Source: Xestospongia bergquistia (Eukaryota > Porifera > Demospongiae > Haplosclerida > Petrosiidae). From it: 64,000 bases of DNA. The notes under the pieces were generated by a model. The model was not told the origin of the DNA, searched no databases, and saw only the letters and a list, made by a program, of their open reading frames with translations. Positions 24,350-38,900 of the stretch are shown here, piece by piece; position 1 is the stretch's first letter; every line of letters begins with the position of its first letter. The stretch lies in the NCBI GenBank assembly GCA_963965975.1, contig OZ014411.1:2465001-2529000 (forward strand), written 5' to 3'. Made by a program: the position numbers and the translations under genes.

Positions 24350-24720
24350 TTTTTGCAGACGCCCTTGTTAAAAGGAAAGAAGAGAGAAGTGTAGACTTAT
24401 ATAAAGACAGAGCGAAGCCTAACAATACTATCACAATATTTGTATGTAATAATACATTACAATAATTGCTAATAGATACGTGTAGTATAGTAGATTGATG
24501 AGCTAGCTCATTGATCATTCAACAATCAAGGCTGTCACCGGTCACTTCTGTATTAGACGTAGAGTAGGATGGAAGCAAACCAACCCATAATTTATATGAG
24601 CTAAGCTCCATCAATATTTGGTATATAGTACTATATTAGTTATATAATGACCTTAAAATAGAACAATGAACATGAATCATGTCAGTCAATTGTAAATATA
24701 ATTGTCAGTTTGGACATAGA
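24350..24720 (+). promoter_or_regulatory. Orphan copy of the gene 3 promoter region
   Basis: About 350 bp are closely similar to 52470-52850, the sequence upstream of gene 3. Both share TTTTTGCAGACGCCCTT, GGAAAGAAGAGAGAAGTGT and a TATA box (TATATAAA at 24398-24405) followed by GACAGAGCGAA. No ankyrin-type first exon follows; MAGUK 3' exon copies do. It looks like a duplicated promoter separated from its gene. Whether it drives transcription is unknown. Confidence 0.5.
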
Positions 24721-25598
24721 TTTCTTATTAGCTTCTAGTGTGCTAAATTATTTTTTTCTACCATCATTATATCTCAATATTGACTGTCATAACTATGTAG
24801 TGCTATATAGTAATATTATTATTGTAACAGTAGTCTATAGGTCTAGTTTTCTCTTTAGGTATGATTCATTTGTGTAATACTCATTTTCTTTTTATTAAAC
24901 TGACTTCTATGTATTCCTTATAATATAATAATGTTGATATTATAGTTATTATATTAGTTATATTTTGACATATATAATGCTAACATTATATTTATTATAT
25001 ATTGTTATATGTGAGGTAGTACACTTGTCACAACTTTACTATCATAACTAGAGTTGTACACAGTAACTGTGACATTCCATAATAATGAGTCACTGTACCA
25101 GAAGTGATTTATTCTAATGACTTCAAATCAGACGTTATTTTGTCCCCAGTCTTATGCCTCCCCATGAAATAGTTGGTCTGACTACATCAGAACATTATGT
25201 CCAACCCTATGACATGTTTTTGTTTTTTGTTTTTTTTTGTTATAGTTATTCATATCTTAGTAATAGTCATATCATGATGTTGATGTTTACTATTAACATA
25301 AGTACTAAAATAGTTGATAGACCTTTACTAAATGTTAGTTTGTTTAAAACTATAAAACTAATGAGATATATTTATAAATAAATATTAATAATTATTATAA
25401 GCAGTCCAGTGATATTATTACACGATCTTGTCTTTGTTATTTATGTAATGAGAAGATAGACTGTACATAATGAAGTATTGTATGTCCAATATCTTACTGT
25501 TTATAATTTGAATACTAAGCCATTTTTCTTTCTTAACTATACCAAACAATGTACATACATTACAATGATTGTTATTATATTTTCTCATAATTACAGGG

Positions 25599-26140
25599 TT
25601 CATATCATGCAGTATATAGTGTCTCTGATAAAGCTACTCTTCATCTCCTTACAGCACTACAACCAACAGTTCTACAGACACCAACTGATACAGCATCTTT
25701 AATGGAACAAGTCAAGTTCACTAAGATACCTGTAGATGGTAAGTAGACCACACATGTCCATGTTGACTACATGTTGACTACATTTGTGTAATATCATAAC
25801 ATATCATAACATATCAAACATTGTAAATTATAAAGATATAGTTATTTAGTAATCAAATAATAAATACATTTATAATATCATTTTACTATTATCATTAATT
25901 GTAATAAAGTGACTTGACTTGTCAATATTTTAGTTCCATACATGTACCACTTTATATATTATAATTTATACAGTTATAATGACATATAAACTATATACAT
26001 CTAATACTAACATTACTGTATTATTATTGTAGGTTACTTGTCTGGTAATAAGAAGAGTGACTTAGTGAGTCAAGCTACTGATGAAGTCCATCAGCTTCAA
26101 TCCCTTCTAGTATGGAGACCAATGGGTATTATTCATTAAC
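25599..26140 (+). pseudogene. Third copy of the MAGUK terminal (GUK) exons
   Basis: Exons from about 25597 (after AATTACAG; GSYHAVYSVSDKATLHLL) to about 25738, and from about 26034 (GYLSGNKKSDLVSQATDEVH... WRPMGIIH, stop) to about 26140. Splice sites and frames are intact, but residues have drifted (ITVD to IPVD, RSLPV to QSLLV). It shares its upstream 700 bp with the second copy, so one arose from the other by tandem duplication. Confidence 0.68.
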
Positions 26141-26552
26141 AGTTACATATTACACTACTAATATTTCTTTTAATAAATAATACACTCAATACCGTTATAA
26201 TGACACATTTGTTTATACATAGAAACTATCTTGTTATTGTAAGTAATGACCATTTTTTTTTATTTTTCATGACACTAATAATTTTTTCTACTCTGTTTCT
26301 ACTCATTTTATTATAGTTATTATTTTTATTATTAATATTACTTCTCATTTTGTACTATTGTTCTATTGTGTTGTCAAGTTTAAACTTTAAATTTATATAA
26401 TAACAATGAATTAAGGATAAGAATAGCTAGGAAGAATGTTCACAGGATCAGGTTATATTGAATTTTATCATGTACTATACATTAATATAATTATTGTATT
26501 AGTTTATCATAATAACTAGTATAGATTTAAATTTTCCTGTAACTTTTACGGA

Positions 26553-26564
26553 AGTTCTAGAACT
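26553..26564. promoter_or_regulatory. Palindrome AGTTCTAGAACT upstream of gene 2
   Basis: A perfect 12-bp palindrome containing TTCTAGAA (the TTCnnGAA arrangement of heat-shock elements), about 135 bp before the candidate TATA box. It could be chance. Confidence 0.25.
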
Positions 26565-26699
26565 TTATTTAATCCAAGGGGAAGTCCAGTGACAGCTTAC
26601 ATTACTTTTTATACTGACCTAAGGTGTGTCTTCTCTGAGAAGGTGATTCTAGTTATCAGATGTTTGCTTTGTTGTTTGTCATATTATTGTCAGTGTAAT

Positions 26700-26708
26700 T
26701 ATAAAAGG
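26700..26708 (+). promoter_or_regulatory. Candidate TATA box of gene 2
   Basis: TATAAAAGG lies about 200 bp before the gene 2 start codon at 26907, with no intervening exon seen. Assignment by motif and position only. Confidence 0.4.
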
Positions 26709-26906
26709 TGGCTTGAGTTAGAGCAATTCTCCCGTCTCTGGTATCTAGTGTGTTTTCCAACATCAATTATCGTTTGATTCTCTTAAGGAATATTTCATGG
26801 AATTTGAGAGAGACTAGTCACTTTAAAGTCTAAATTAATAACGTAGTACTTTAGTGATTATATCCGTTTTTGAATTGTGTACACTTTGTTACTGTGACTA
26901 GTGATT

Positions 26907-29900
26907 ATGGCAGAGCAGAACTCACCAGACAACAGTACTCCTAGTATGCCACCATCAAAAAGACCTAGAATGAGTGAAAGTGGTAAGATGATCCACATAT
27001 ATTATACACCTGTTAACAGAGGAGTATAACAGTGTGTAGTTTTCTCATGAAATGGATTCCCACTAATAGGGGGGAGGATGTAGTTATAATGTCAAAGACC
27101 CAAAATATTAAATTACTAACACAATAGAAGAAGCCATGCTCTTAATTTGGTTGTGTCAGGAAGTAACATCTCTAAAAAATTAACATTAGATCCTCTGAAG
27201 AATTTTTCTAGATTAAACCATGCTATAGTTGGTATATGTTTTGGTTATTATTATATTTAGTTGATAGCTAGTAGTATACCTTGTATAATACTTGGTTACT
27301 TAATATTTAGAAATAATGTACATTGTAAGTGTCCTCTAAATTATGTTTTAAATTCATAAATATCTTTTCAAAGTTAAAACATCTCTAATTATCTAGTAGT
27401 ATCTATAAAAGAATGTGTTGATCCATTTTCCTTTATTTTCACTCTAGATATTTTAACTCCACCCAGTTCTTATAATATCACCTCACAACCTGTTAATATG
27501 GGACAGCTAGGAAATCCAGACCATCTAACCACATCCTCTTTGTATAGTAATTTGTGGATGCCACAATCTGTCATTGGTACCTTAGGTCAATCAAGTTCTT
27601 CTATTATTGGAAACTCTACAATCTTTCCTAATGATGTAATTAGTACTTCAAGGTATCCTGTTCCTCCTTTACAATCATTATCTCCCTCTTTGACTCATTA
27701 TGTCTCACCTGTTCCCTCTTCATCTTCTATAATGACACATTCAACTAACATGGAAACATTCTATCAACATATGACTAGTAGTGTGACCACACCCTCAGAT
27801 GTAATGACAAGACAAATGGATTGTCATAATCTGCAAAATTCCCAACATCTCTTTAATCCTAACATTACCATGACACCTTTATCTCATTTTAAATCACCTG
27901 ACATTAATCAATATGTACATTATCAAACTCCACTTCATTTAATTAATCCATACCATGTAAGTCCTAGATTCCCTGTAGTTCAACCACTGCAGGTTCATAC
28001 TAACATGTTGCCGCCCTCAGCTGAGATAACAACTAATTTTAGAAATTGTAGAACTCCAAGAATGGTAGCTGACTTTAATTCACCTCACATGATTCCACAT
28101 GTACCTCACCAGATCCCACACCATTACTTAATGAACACACCCCCTATACATCCAAGGGTTGAACTGCTGTCCCATGCTAACCAAAGTAATATGATGGCTG
28201 ACTTTCCTAATACTGGCAATATTCCTGAAGTATTCCTTAATAACAGACCCCCTACACTGAACCCAGGGACTACAGGATTACCAGTGGAAGAAATGTTTCA
28301 AGAAGAAAAGGTATCATGGCATCTATTGAAAATAAAGATAGTTTACATTAACGAAGAATAGTTAATATCAACTACTGATTATTACTTTATTAGTTTAACC
28401 ATTCTTCTCTGATTCTCTGAATATTTGTCTGTCATAGAGTAATCTTTGATGACCTTATTCCACATTTGATGAATGTTTTTTTCTTTTAATAATCTCTAGA
28501 CATCTTTTCCATCTAATGTGCTATAACTTAATAATTTAAGTTAATTATACTTTAAAATTATAATGTGTTAATTTGTTGTTATTATATTGTTAATATGATA
28601 ACAAACACAAACAAATTGACATTTATTAAGTTATTATACTAACCTATTCTTGTTATATAAACTATTAAGATAATAAAATATATTTATTGTTATAGATATC
28701 ATCAGATGAAGATCTTAAAAGAAATGAACTGACCACTATGTCTATATCACAAAGTAGTTATAGTGATTTAAACAGTTCTTATAATAAAGAGTATTTTGAT
28801 CCTATGATATTAGTAAGTATGTTATATTTGTAATGTTTTATAGGAGACCACTTATAGTATCAGTGGACTATTAATTACTTGTTATGTTGTGAATAAATTT
28901 ACATGTTACCTTGTTGTCTGTCAAAATATTGACTCCTCCTCTAATGTACTCTAGACAGTCTATTGTGTTTATAACTTAACTAGTTTATTTAGAAGTTTGT
29001 TATTAAATTTAAATTGATGATAAGTTAATAACAATTAATATACCAAATAAATAACTTCAGTCTTATCCACACTAATTATAGTAATTATTAATATAGTCAG
29101 TATAGACTTACTTTAATAGTTAATATTGTATCTGATGAGATAATTACTTTTGATGTAATATGTATTTACAATATTAAGTTATTTAATATGTTATTACTAG
29201 TGTCTACTTCATAGGATGGCTCCCTGTGGTTAGCAGTTGTACAAGGTAATATTGACAAGATTAAAGAAGCAATACAACATGGTACAAATGTCAATGCCAG
29301 AGATGAGGTTTGTCAATATAATTATAATAATATTAGTATAATATACAAATAGTATATAAAAGAATATTATAGACAATAGTTAGTATGTCATTTATATTAA
29401 CCACAGATTCTATAGATTATTGCTTTATAGCTCTAATATCATATATTATATATTCATTATTCTTTATAAGATTTTTATTAAGTCTCAATTAATGATCATA
29501 GTTTTTACTATCATTATGTAACTTATTGTGATAGTGTAATGACAAAGTCTGGAATTTTTATCCAGCACTTTAAACAGTTACAACATGTAATGATCATCAA
29601 CATTTTCTTAGGTATGTGTGATAAGTCTTTCATATCTATGGAATGTCTTGTCAATATTAATGCTGTTATTAATAAGTACTCTAATGCTTGTAAAGTAAAC
29701 TGTCTGTTATTTCTTTTGTCTTACATAACTGTTGTAATAACATTATACTATAATACTATTAGTTAGATTGTATATGTTATCTGTGTATCCATAGCAACAG
29801 ATAATATATGAGGTATTATGTTTATATAGTCCAGTATGTATTATATACTTTGTATAAGTAGTGTTATGTTACTATTGTATAATTGACTGTTACTATAGTT

Positions 29901-32900
29901 ACTACTGATATAGTAATGTATCCAGCAGTCTATATATATATATTTAATCATTAACATATTATATTGTGTCTCTTTATTAGGATAATGGTGATAGTATGAT
30001 CATAGCAGCTTGTAAATCTGATGAAGAAAATTCACATGTTGTTGAATATTTAATTGATATGGGTGGAGATATTAACCTTCAGGACAATGTGAGTTTCAAT
30101 TATAATAATTTGATTATTTTTATTGCGACAATGTCAATAAATCTTACTAAAATGAAATATTGGTGTTCTGTTAAACAGAAATGCTATGACAATAAATATT
30201 AGGTGTTCCCAACATTTAATGAGTTATTATTATAGACTTGTGTAGTTGTTAATGGTCTTAATTAACCTATAGCATGTAGTAGATAAATCATATAGTTACC
30301 TCTTGAAAGAAATTTCTGACTGTCACACTGTTAAAAGGCAATATTGTACATTTGTGTCCTCATACCCAGGCATTCAACAAAGGAAGGAGCACCTGGCAAT
30401 TACTGCTTGTGCATGCATGTAATTTCCATAGAGATGTTGAAAAATCGTATACTCTAGGAGTCCTTTGTGTCAACTATGACACAATTGTTTTTTAACCACA
30501 ATGTTCAACAACCTACAATAGCTACCTATAGTGCTAATAGTAACTTCTCAGATGCTCTACTCTACACTTATAAAAAACTATGAAGAGCAGATTTATCTTA
30601 TTAAGATCATGTGTTATCCACTGAAGCTTGAATGCCTTTAGGTCTGCAATAAACTTATCAAGAGACACAATTTAAACTTTGCACTTAATATAAATATAGA
30701 CACCATCATCTCTAGAAATGAATACATCTATTGGAGTGGTTATTTGTGAAGTTCTTTCATTTTGAATCTCAATTGCACTGAGTGAGTAAATCACTCCTTT
30801 TGTGTGCACTAAATATCTGCAAGCTTGACTGTTTGAAGCCATGCTTAAACTTGTGTAGTAAATAAACATCATCAGTCTAAACCCAGCCTATTGATTTGTC
30901 CCAAATCCATTGTTTTAGATGTTGTAATTATGATGTCATTATATTACATAAAATTACAATAATTACACACATCCACAAGTAGTAGTACCAAGTGTTCGTT
31001 CCTTTTACCAAATGCCTGGGTACAAGGCTAGGAGCATTTGCTTCTGATAACTGTCTTGGCTTCATCAGCATGTCATATCAACTCCATGCATCCAGTTATA
31101 TACGAATGGCCACATGACACATGAATTTTGTGAGAAAAGGCATTAGAAGAAAATCACATTAATTTCAAGACAAAAAACTAACATTCCTGGTCATGCAATT
31201 TTTTCATTTATAAACATTTGAAATGATAAGATTAAATAATCTACTACATGTTCTAACATAATTATAACTATCCTTCTATTACTAGTATACCATATCCTTT
31301 CCACATAAAAATACACAAACAAGTTTTGTTATATTAACCATTCCTAAGAGTTGTCAAATTATAATAATCACAATGTTTTTTCACGAGGTCATATGATCAC
31401 TAATGTCCCACTGATAATACTGTGACCAATAATTTGAAGCAGACTACCATTTGACTAGGGGGTGGCTGTCTGGGGCTGTGACTAGATGTTAGGATTTTTT
31501 ATAGATGAAACAGTATGACGTCATTTTATCAATTCTATGCTCCTTGTCAGCACTTTAGTATTATATATATACTTTAAACTTCTATGATATCATTTGACAT
31601 TAGTAGACGTACTAGTATAATATATAGTGAGATAGTGTTCACATAGTTAATTGAATATGTTTATCATATGATAATTTGTCTATTATTATGAGGAGGAAAA
31701 TACTGCACTTCATTGGGCCTCATATAGAGGAAACATTAATTGTATAAAACTATTATTGAAAGGAGGAGCTAATGTTAATTTGAAAAATAAGGTTAGATTT
31801 ATACAAAATAATAAAACTTTTTTGGTACATTAACAATCAGTATCTTAAAATACTTACTATTTATAACTGTACTTATGAACATATGTGTACAACATTCTAG
31901 AGAATATACTGTTTTTATGATCACCTTGTCTATACTGTCAGTTTTGTCTATTTCAGTTTTGTTAATTGGTTAATATATTTAACTCTAGTTCATTAAATAC
32001 TAATTATAATAAATTATGATATAGTAGTAATCAGTATATACAAAGTGTATATATAATAATGATTATAATATATCATTATTATAATAAAACTTTTAGTTCT
32101 CCTCTTTGTATAATTGTTATTAAGTCTTACTATAAAATGTCCTACTTGTATTATTAAAATTACTTTACATTTATTCTTTTAGTATGGATGTCGACCTCTT
32201 TTATGTGCTTATTTACGTGAAGAACAATCTAAAGAAGATGCTATAGAGGTATTGATGAAAGCTTGTCCTGCAGATATTGAAGAGATATATACTGTAAGTA
32301 TCAATGACTATATTTGACAAATATTTGTATATTGTTAACAAAAATTAGTCATAAAATAAAGTCAAGTTGTCATAATTATTAAGTCAATGTGATATAGTTT
32401 GTACAAGTGGGTATTGTTTATATCTTATAAGTGTGCTGTTTGTTTTAACTGTCTATTATTGATATATGATCTGTCTTTATAACTTTAATATTAATAATTT
32501 AATAACTTGTACATGTAGGTATGTCTTATGTATATAATAAATTATTTAGTTATTAACATACTGTAGATCAGGAAAGTTTCATTGTTTAAAAAAGTTCAAA
32601 CATTGAGCGATGTATGAAAATTAAACACAATAATGTTATTACACATTGAAATATTTATGGTATGTAGTGCAGCTGTTACATAAAATTTTTAAGTGTACAC
32701 GACTAACTTGACTAAGGTGGCTCTTTTGAGATATATGAAACTTATATATGATCGAAAAGGTTCTATCATCCTCCATATAGCCATAAGCAATTGTTCAGGC
32801 AAATGAGGGAGTTAGGAGGGTCTTGAAAAGCATGTCGAGAAAATGTGGACCTTATCAGCTGTATAGTTCAGACATAAGAGCTAAAGTTGGTGAATACACT

Positions 32901-35900
32901 AGTTATTTGCTGCCTTGCATTTCTCTTTCATACATGGCACCCTTGAATAAAATAATCTACACTATACTCTTCTATGGTGCTTAACGTGTTGCAGGTCACA
33001 AAATTTAAGGGGTTAATAAACTTTTGTACATGCCTCTTGTGCCCAAGATTTTTTTAACATGTTAATTTTTACATGAAACTTTTGTAATGTGAAAGTTTCT
33101 CAATCTATAGTAGTCATTTGAACATTATTTGTATAGATTGTATCATATGAGGAAAATGGAGGAATAATTGAAAAAACAAAATAAAATATAATATATATAT
33201 TGTATAAATAAAAGGAGACAACCCACAACCTTCACATGATATTCACTTTCACAAAGTATATCTAACCAAATTATGTTATTAACATATTATATCCAAAACA
33301 ATAGTTTTATTTAATGTTAATTAACAATTATATTGAAGCATTAATTACACTTATTTGCAAAGCTATCCTATAATGATATCACTTTTTGATCCATTAGACC
33401 ACACCCAATTCATTAATTATAATGCTATCATAACACATTATACTTATCAATACCAGTTATACACAAAGTTAATATGTTCAATCCTATCCAATATATAATC
33501 CATTGATCTCTAGTATATGGTAGTTATGATCACATAGTAACATAATATAGTGTATTATACTCTAGTTGATTTGTTTATATAATTTATTACTGACATAACA
33601 AGCATACATGTTATGTAATTATATGAACTATTTTAGTGATATAATTAAAATAGACTAATCATTAAAATATAGTAGTTGTGATAATACTCAAGGAAATATA
33701 GTATTTAGTGATACAACTAAGATTGTTTAGTTTGTATTACATACATAATATAATCAATTAATTATCATGTATTTCTCTATATTATAGGAATACCAATTAT
33801 TGACAGCTGCTAAGAACAATGATGTTGATAATTTAAAGAAAATGTTGGCAGCTGATGTTAATATCAATATTGGCAATTTTGTGAGTGAATTTATTCATAC
33901 AAATATTTGTCTTGTTCTTGTAACTTTATATGTTAAAGGTGTTATATGTCATAATGTCCTTAATAGTAGTGATGTATTTTGTATCTAGAACATTCTATAC
34001 AATATGGCACTAAGTTTTTGAGGCACAATTGTTTTGATAATTGTCTAAATAAGCTTTTTGCAAAGTAAATTTCATAGGATCAATTGATTAACATAATTAT
34101 GATATACCACTCCCATATTATTACATGTTACTTCATATGTACTTAGCTAATCTAGAAAAGATTGAGAATGTCTGGCAGAAAAAAGAGGAAAATTCATAAA
34201 ACCATGAAAAATTATTTACCTTAAAATTTTAGTGCTATTGAGTATTAGTAAGACTTGAGAGATACAAATTATTATCATTATAGAGAGTAATTCTTAGTTG
34301 GCTACTTCCTTTCTTTACTCACTTTTAAAGATTGCCTTATAGAATGACTTCATTAACATTGCATTAATCAAGAAATAATATATTAAATGACATGAAAGAA
34401 TCTGTTAGTAATCTAGTAAATTATTCTTATAGAACAGTCATATTATATATATTTGTACTCCAGCTGTTTAGACCACATAGTAGAGGTAAATAGATAGAGT
34501 GTAGCTCCAAATTTTGTTATATATTTCTAACTGCTCAGATAAAGTTTAATATCAAAGAAAACTTGACCATTACATTGTACAACTATTGTTGTTTGCTATA
34601 AGAGATTTGTTGATCATTATATTAGTGATACTGGTAATTATAAAACCAATATAAATTTACTTAGTATGTATTTTATATTAGAGCTGTTGTCATATACTGT
34701 ATATGTTTATTTAGTGTTATGTTTAAATGTTATATACTCAATAGATATATCTTGTACCTTTGAACATGAGTTATATAACAAGTTATAACAAGATATATTA
34801 TCATAATAATATGACATATAAATTGATATATCAATATTATAATACATGACATTAGTATTAATGATTGTTAAGTACTTTATATATTATAACAATGTAGTAA
34901 TGTTTTGATATAATTAACTATACCATTAATACATGTAGTTATTATATCATCACATGATTTTATTATTTGTTTTTAGGGTGGAATGACTGCTCTCCATTTT
35001 GCTGTTCATAATGACAATATTGATATGACAAGTGTTCTGTTAAAGGTTCCTAATATTAAAATCAATGCTAAAGATTATGTAAGTCTCCCAAGTTTACTTC
35101 TATATCAATATATTTTACATAATCATAATTATCATAGCTTTAACAAGGATAGTTTATGACCTTGTACATTTTTTATATATAAACTAAGTATATAGTATAT
35201 AAAGGACTTTAATATGTACAACCTGTTATTATGATATATGTCCTTAAGGTTTTCCATGTACATGGTTAGAGTTTATCCCACCCACATTGCTAGTCTTGTT
35301 TACAATAAATCATTGATAAGTTCTTTCTCTTTTCTTACAATTAACAATATTACATTAAGTTTCAAATTATTTACTGATGGTTGTTCTCACTTTATACCAC
35401 AAACATAAAGTTTATGTTATATTAACAATAGCTATGTATATAGAATAGGTGTGTCTTGTACTTGTAACTTTATAAGTTAAAGATGTTATGTGTTCATAGT
35501 ACTAGTGTATAGAGGTATGATATACTAAAATGTTATTGATGTCCTTTGTAGTGACATATTTCCTATCTAGAACATTCTATACCATATAGTACTAAATATT
35601 TGAGGGACAATGTGAAATGTCTTATATGAGCATTTTGTGTTATGGATGGATTAACATAATTATGATATGCCACACCTATTTCCTCACATGTTACTTCACA
35701 TGTACTTAGCTAGTCAAGAAAACTAAAGAACATATTAGAACTTCAAATCATAATATCTTACTGTTGCTAGCACATCCTACTCTGCTTGTCAATCTTTGTG
35801 TTTCTCCTTTGCTTTGATGTAATTGTTCCTCTCTTCTTGTTTATACTATCTATAGTTTATGTGGTACTTCAATGTCTACATTACATCTTTAAGTAGGGAA

Positions 35901-38900
35901 GTCTGTGGATCAATTTAGCTTCAACTTTTCATCTGTTCATTGAAAATATTGATGTAGACCCATAAGAGTACTTGATTGAAAGATGTTATGGTAAATGTGG
36001 AAAATATTGTGAAATAAATTTCACAATTGATGGAAATATACAAAACCCACAAAAAGACATCTTAAACCCACAAAAAGAGATGTTACAATGTCTCCTCCCA
36101 TTATGTAAACATTACATAATAATGTAAACAGCTTTACAATAGATGTTAGCTATTACATTATGTACATGTAGTGGTTTCTATTGTCCACATTGACTAGAAG
36201 TATAGTAATACTTATATTGTACATGTCATTGATAACAATAGAGGGTGATCATGTAGTTATTTAAGTAAACTACTTTTAATTCATTTAAAGTGACATATTA
36301 AACTAATAAATAGTTTGTATTTTTAATATCTATACTTCAATATTGATAACATACTCTATTACTTACTTAACATTCTTGTTAACATGTAATGCCAATTTGT
36401 GACATATTTCTTCCTTTTACATTTATTTGTCTTGTCTGTCATTTATTAGACATGTGATAATTATCAGACTAAATTTCACAACACTTGATATTATAATACT
36501 TCTCTTATATTGTATCCATTTAATTTAGTGACACTACTTAGAAAATACTCAATTAATATATATTTGTCAAATTATATACTAATCACCTGTTTTTATCATG
36601 ACTATGATTTAATAAGATCTCTTCTTTTATTTCAGTATGGTAATACACCACTTCACTTTGCCTGCAGTAATGGATCTACTGAAGCTATTTCACTTTTACT
36701 TTCAACAGGCAATGTTGACCCTAACAATAAAAATATTTATAACCAAACTCCTATTGATTTAGTCAGGCCTTATGATAAAAATCGCTTCGAAATTTTAAAA
36801 CTTTTTCTTCCATTTCAACAATGCCGTGAAAACTATCCCATTGATTCCTATGCCAAAGTTTTCTTCTGTGGAAATAAAACAGCTGGAAAGAGCTCTTTAG
36901 CTGCAGTTTTAATTCAACGAGCCAAAAAGGGTCATGACTACAAATTTGATCTATCAGAATGTGTCACTGATGTTATACCATTAACAGCTGGTATAGCTAC
37001 ACATACACTGCAATCACATGAGATTGGTAATGTTGTTCTTTATGATTTAGCAGGTCATCGAGAATATTACAATAGCCATACTGCAGTACTTGAGCACTTG
37101 ATGTTACAATCACCAGCTGTATTTTGTGTTTTATCTAAGCTTACTAATAATGATAATGATATAGCAAATGATCTCTATTATTGGCTCAATTTTATTGAAA
37201 ATATCAATGCTAGACTAACTCAACCTTCTCAAGTCATTGTAATAGCAAGTCATGTTGACCTTAAAGATAGCAGCTCACAGTTTAAAGTCATTCTCAATGA
37301 TATTGTAAGAGAAACTGTTCATCATAACAAGTTTAGTGGTTTTGTTGCTGTGGATTGTCATCGTCCAGGAGGTAAAGGAGTTAAAGAGCTTGTTTCTCTA
37401 CTAGCTAAAAGCTGTAAAGCAGTTGTAGACAAGTCTGACAGCATTAGTATTTATTGTCATGTTTTGTATGCATTTTTACTCACCCTTGATATGGTAGCCA
37501 TTAGCTTACAACAGCTTTGTGTTTTGCTTAAAGAGAAAAATGATCCATCTCTTCCATCAAATAAATCAGCTTTATTAGAATTCCTGACAATTCTTTCCGA
37601 CAAAGGCTTAATCTTATTCCTTAGAAAGGAAGAATCAGAAAGTTGGATTATTATTAAGAAAGAGGCTCTTCTAGAAGAAGTCAATGGTATCTTGTTTGCT
37701 CCATCTGCTATCAAACGTGTTTATAGACATATAGCTAGCAACACAGGATTAGTCCCTGTGTCTGCTTTGAAAAGTCTCTTTGATGATAAATATGATACTG
37801 ACATGTTAGTATCATTTCTAATAATTCTAGAGTTTTGTCATGTATTAGATGCTGATGCACTTAAGAAAATCCCTACCAATCTCTCACTCTTGTCTCCAAC
37901 TGAATCCAAACAGTTGTTGTACATACCTGCACTGGTAAGTGCAGAGCGTCCTCCTGATATAGGTTTGACAGAAGGTGTTGGTTGGTGTTTGTGGTGCAAC
38001 AATCCTCATCAATTTTTCTCCACGCGCTTTCTTTTCCTATTGCTTCTTCGTCTTGCATTTAAATATTGTCTACCAAAATCTTGTTTTGGACAAGTGAAAT
38101 CAAGCTCTGTTTTAGCTCGACGATGTAAATTCTGGAAAGATGGTATTAATTGGATCAGTAATGATGGAGTCAAAGTGATCGTTCAAGTAAGCGAATTCAA
38201 TCGAAGAGTAACAGTGCTTGTTTCAGATGATCATTCACCACTGTCCTGTTCTCTCCAGTGCCAAATAATTACTGATATCTTTTCTCTTCAGAAGGAAATC
38301 TGTCCTTTTTATGATCTTATAGAGGGTCTAATATCACCAGTTCATCTTAGCAAGTCACTTACTGAAAACATCAGAGATATACCAGTATTTATTTTAAATG
38401 ATGTAGCCCGAGCTATACTACTAAAAACAAAAAGTATTACAGATGACAATGGTGAAGAGACTGCTATTGTTACAACTTTATTTATGAGATGTGAAGCATT
38501 TGCTAATTTTTGTCCAGCTGCTATAATAGAGCTATTTAATGATACCAAGTCTCTGAACACTCTACCTCCATATTTTCTCTCATATTTACAAAGTCATTCC
38601 TCTGAAGTAATACAACTCTACGTTTCAAAGGAGAGTACATACCTCTCATTGAGAGATCACCTTAATAGTCACAGTATGTTTGCTGGACGTAATCCTTTTG
38701 TAAGCAAATTTTTAATAATATTCAATGTTAATGTTAATTTTGTTTATTACAGGAAATTTTATCTCAACCTCTGACTGATAAAGAAATAAACATTGCCTCT
38801 CAGAATTTTCTAAATTTTCTTGAATCTGAAGGTAAAAATATTATGATATTTCAAACTATGTCACATTATTTTATTTTATTATAGTACCAGGAGAGAGCAG

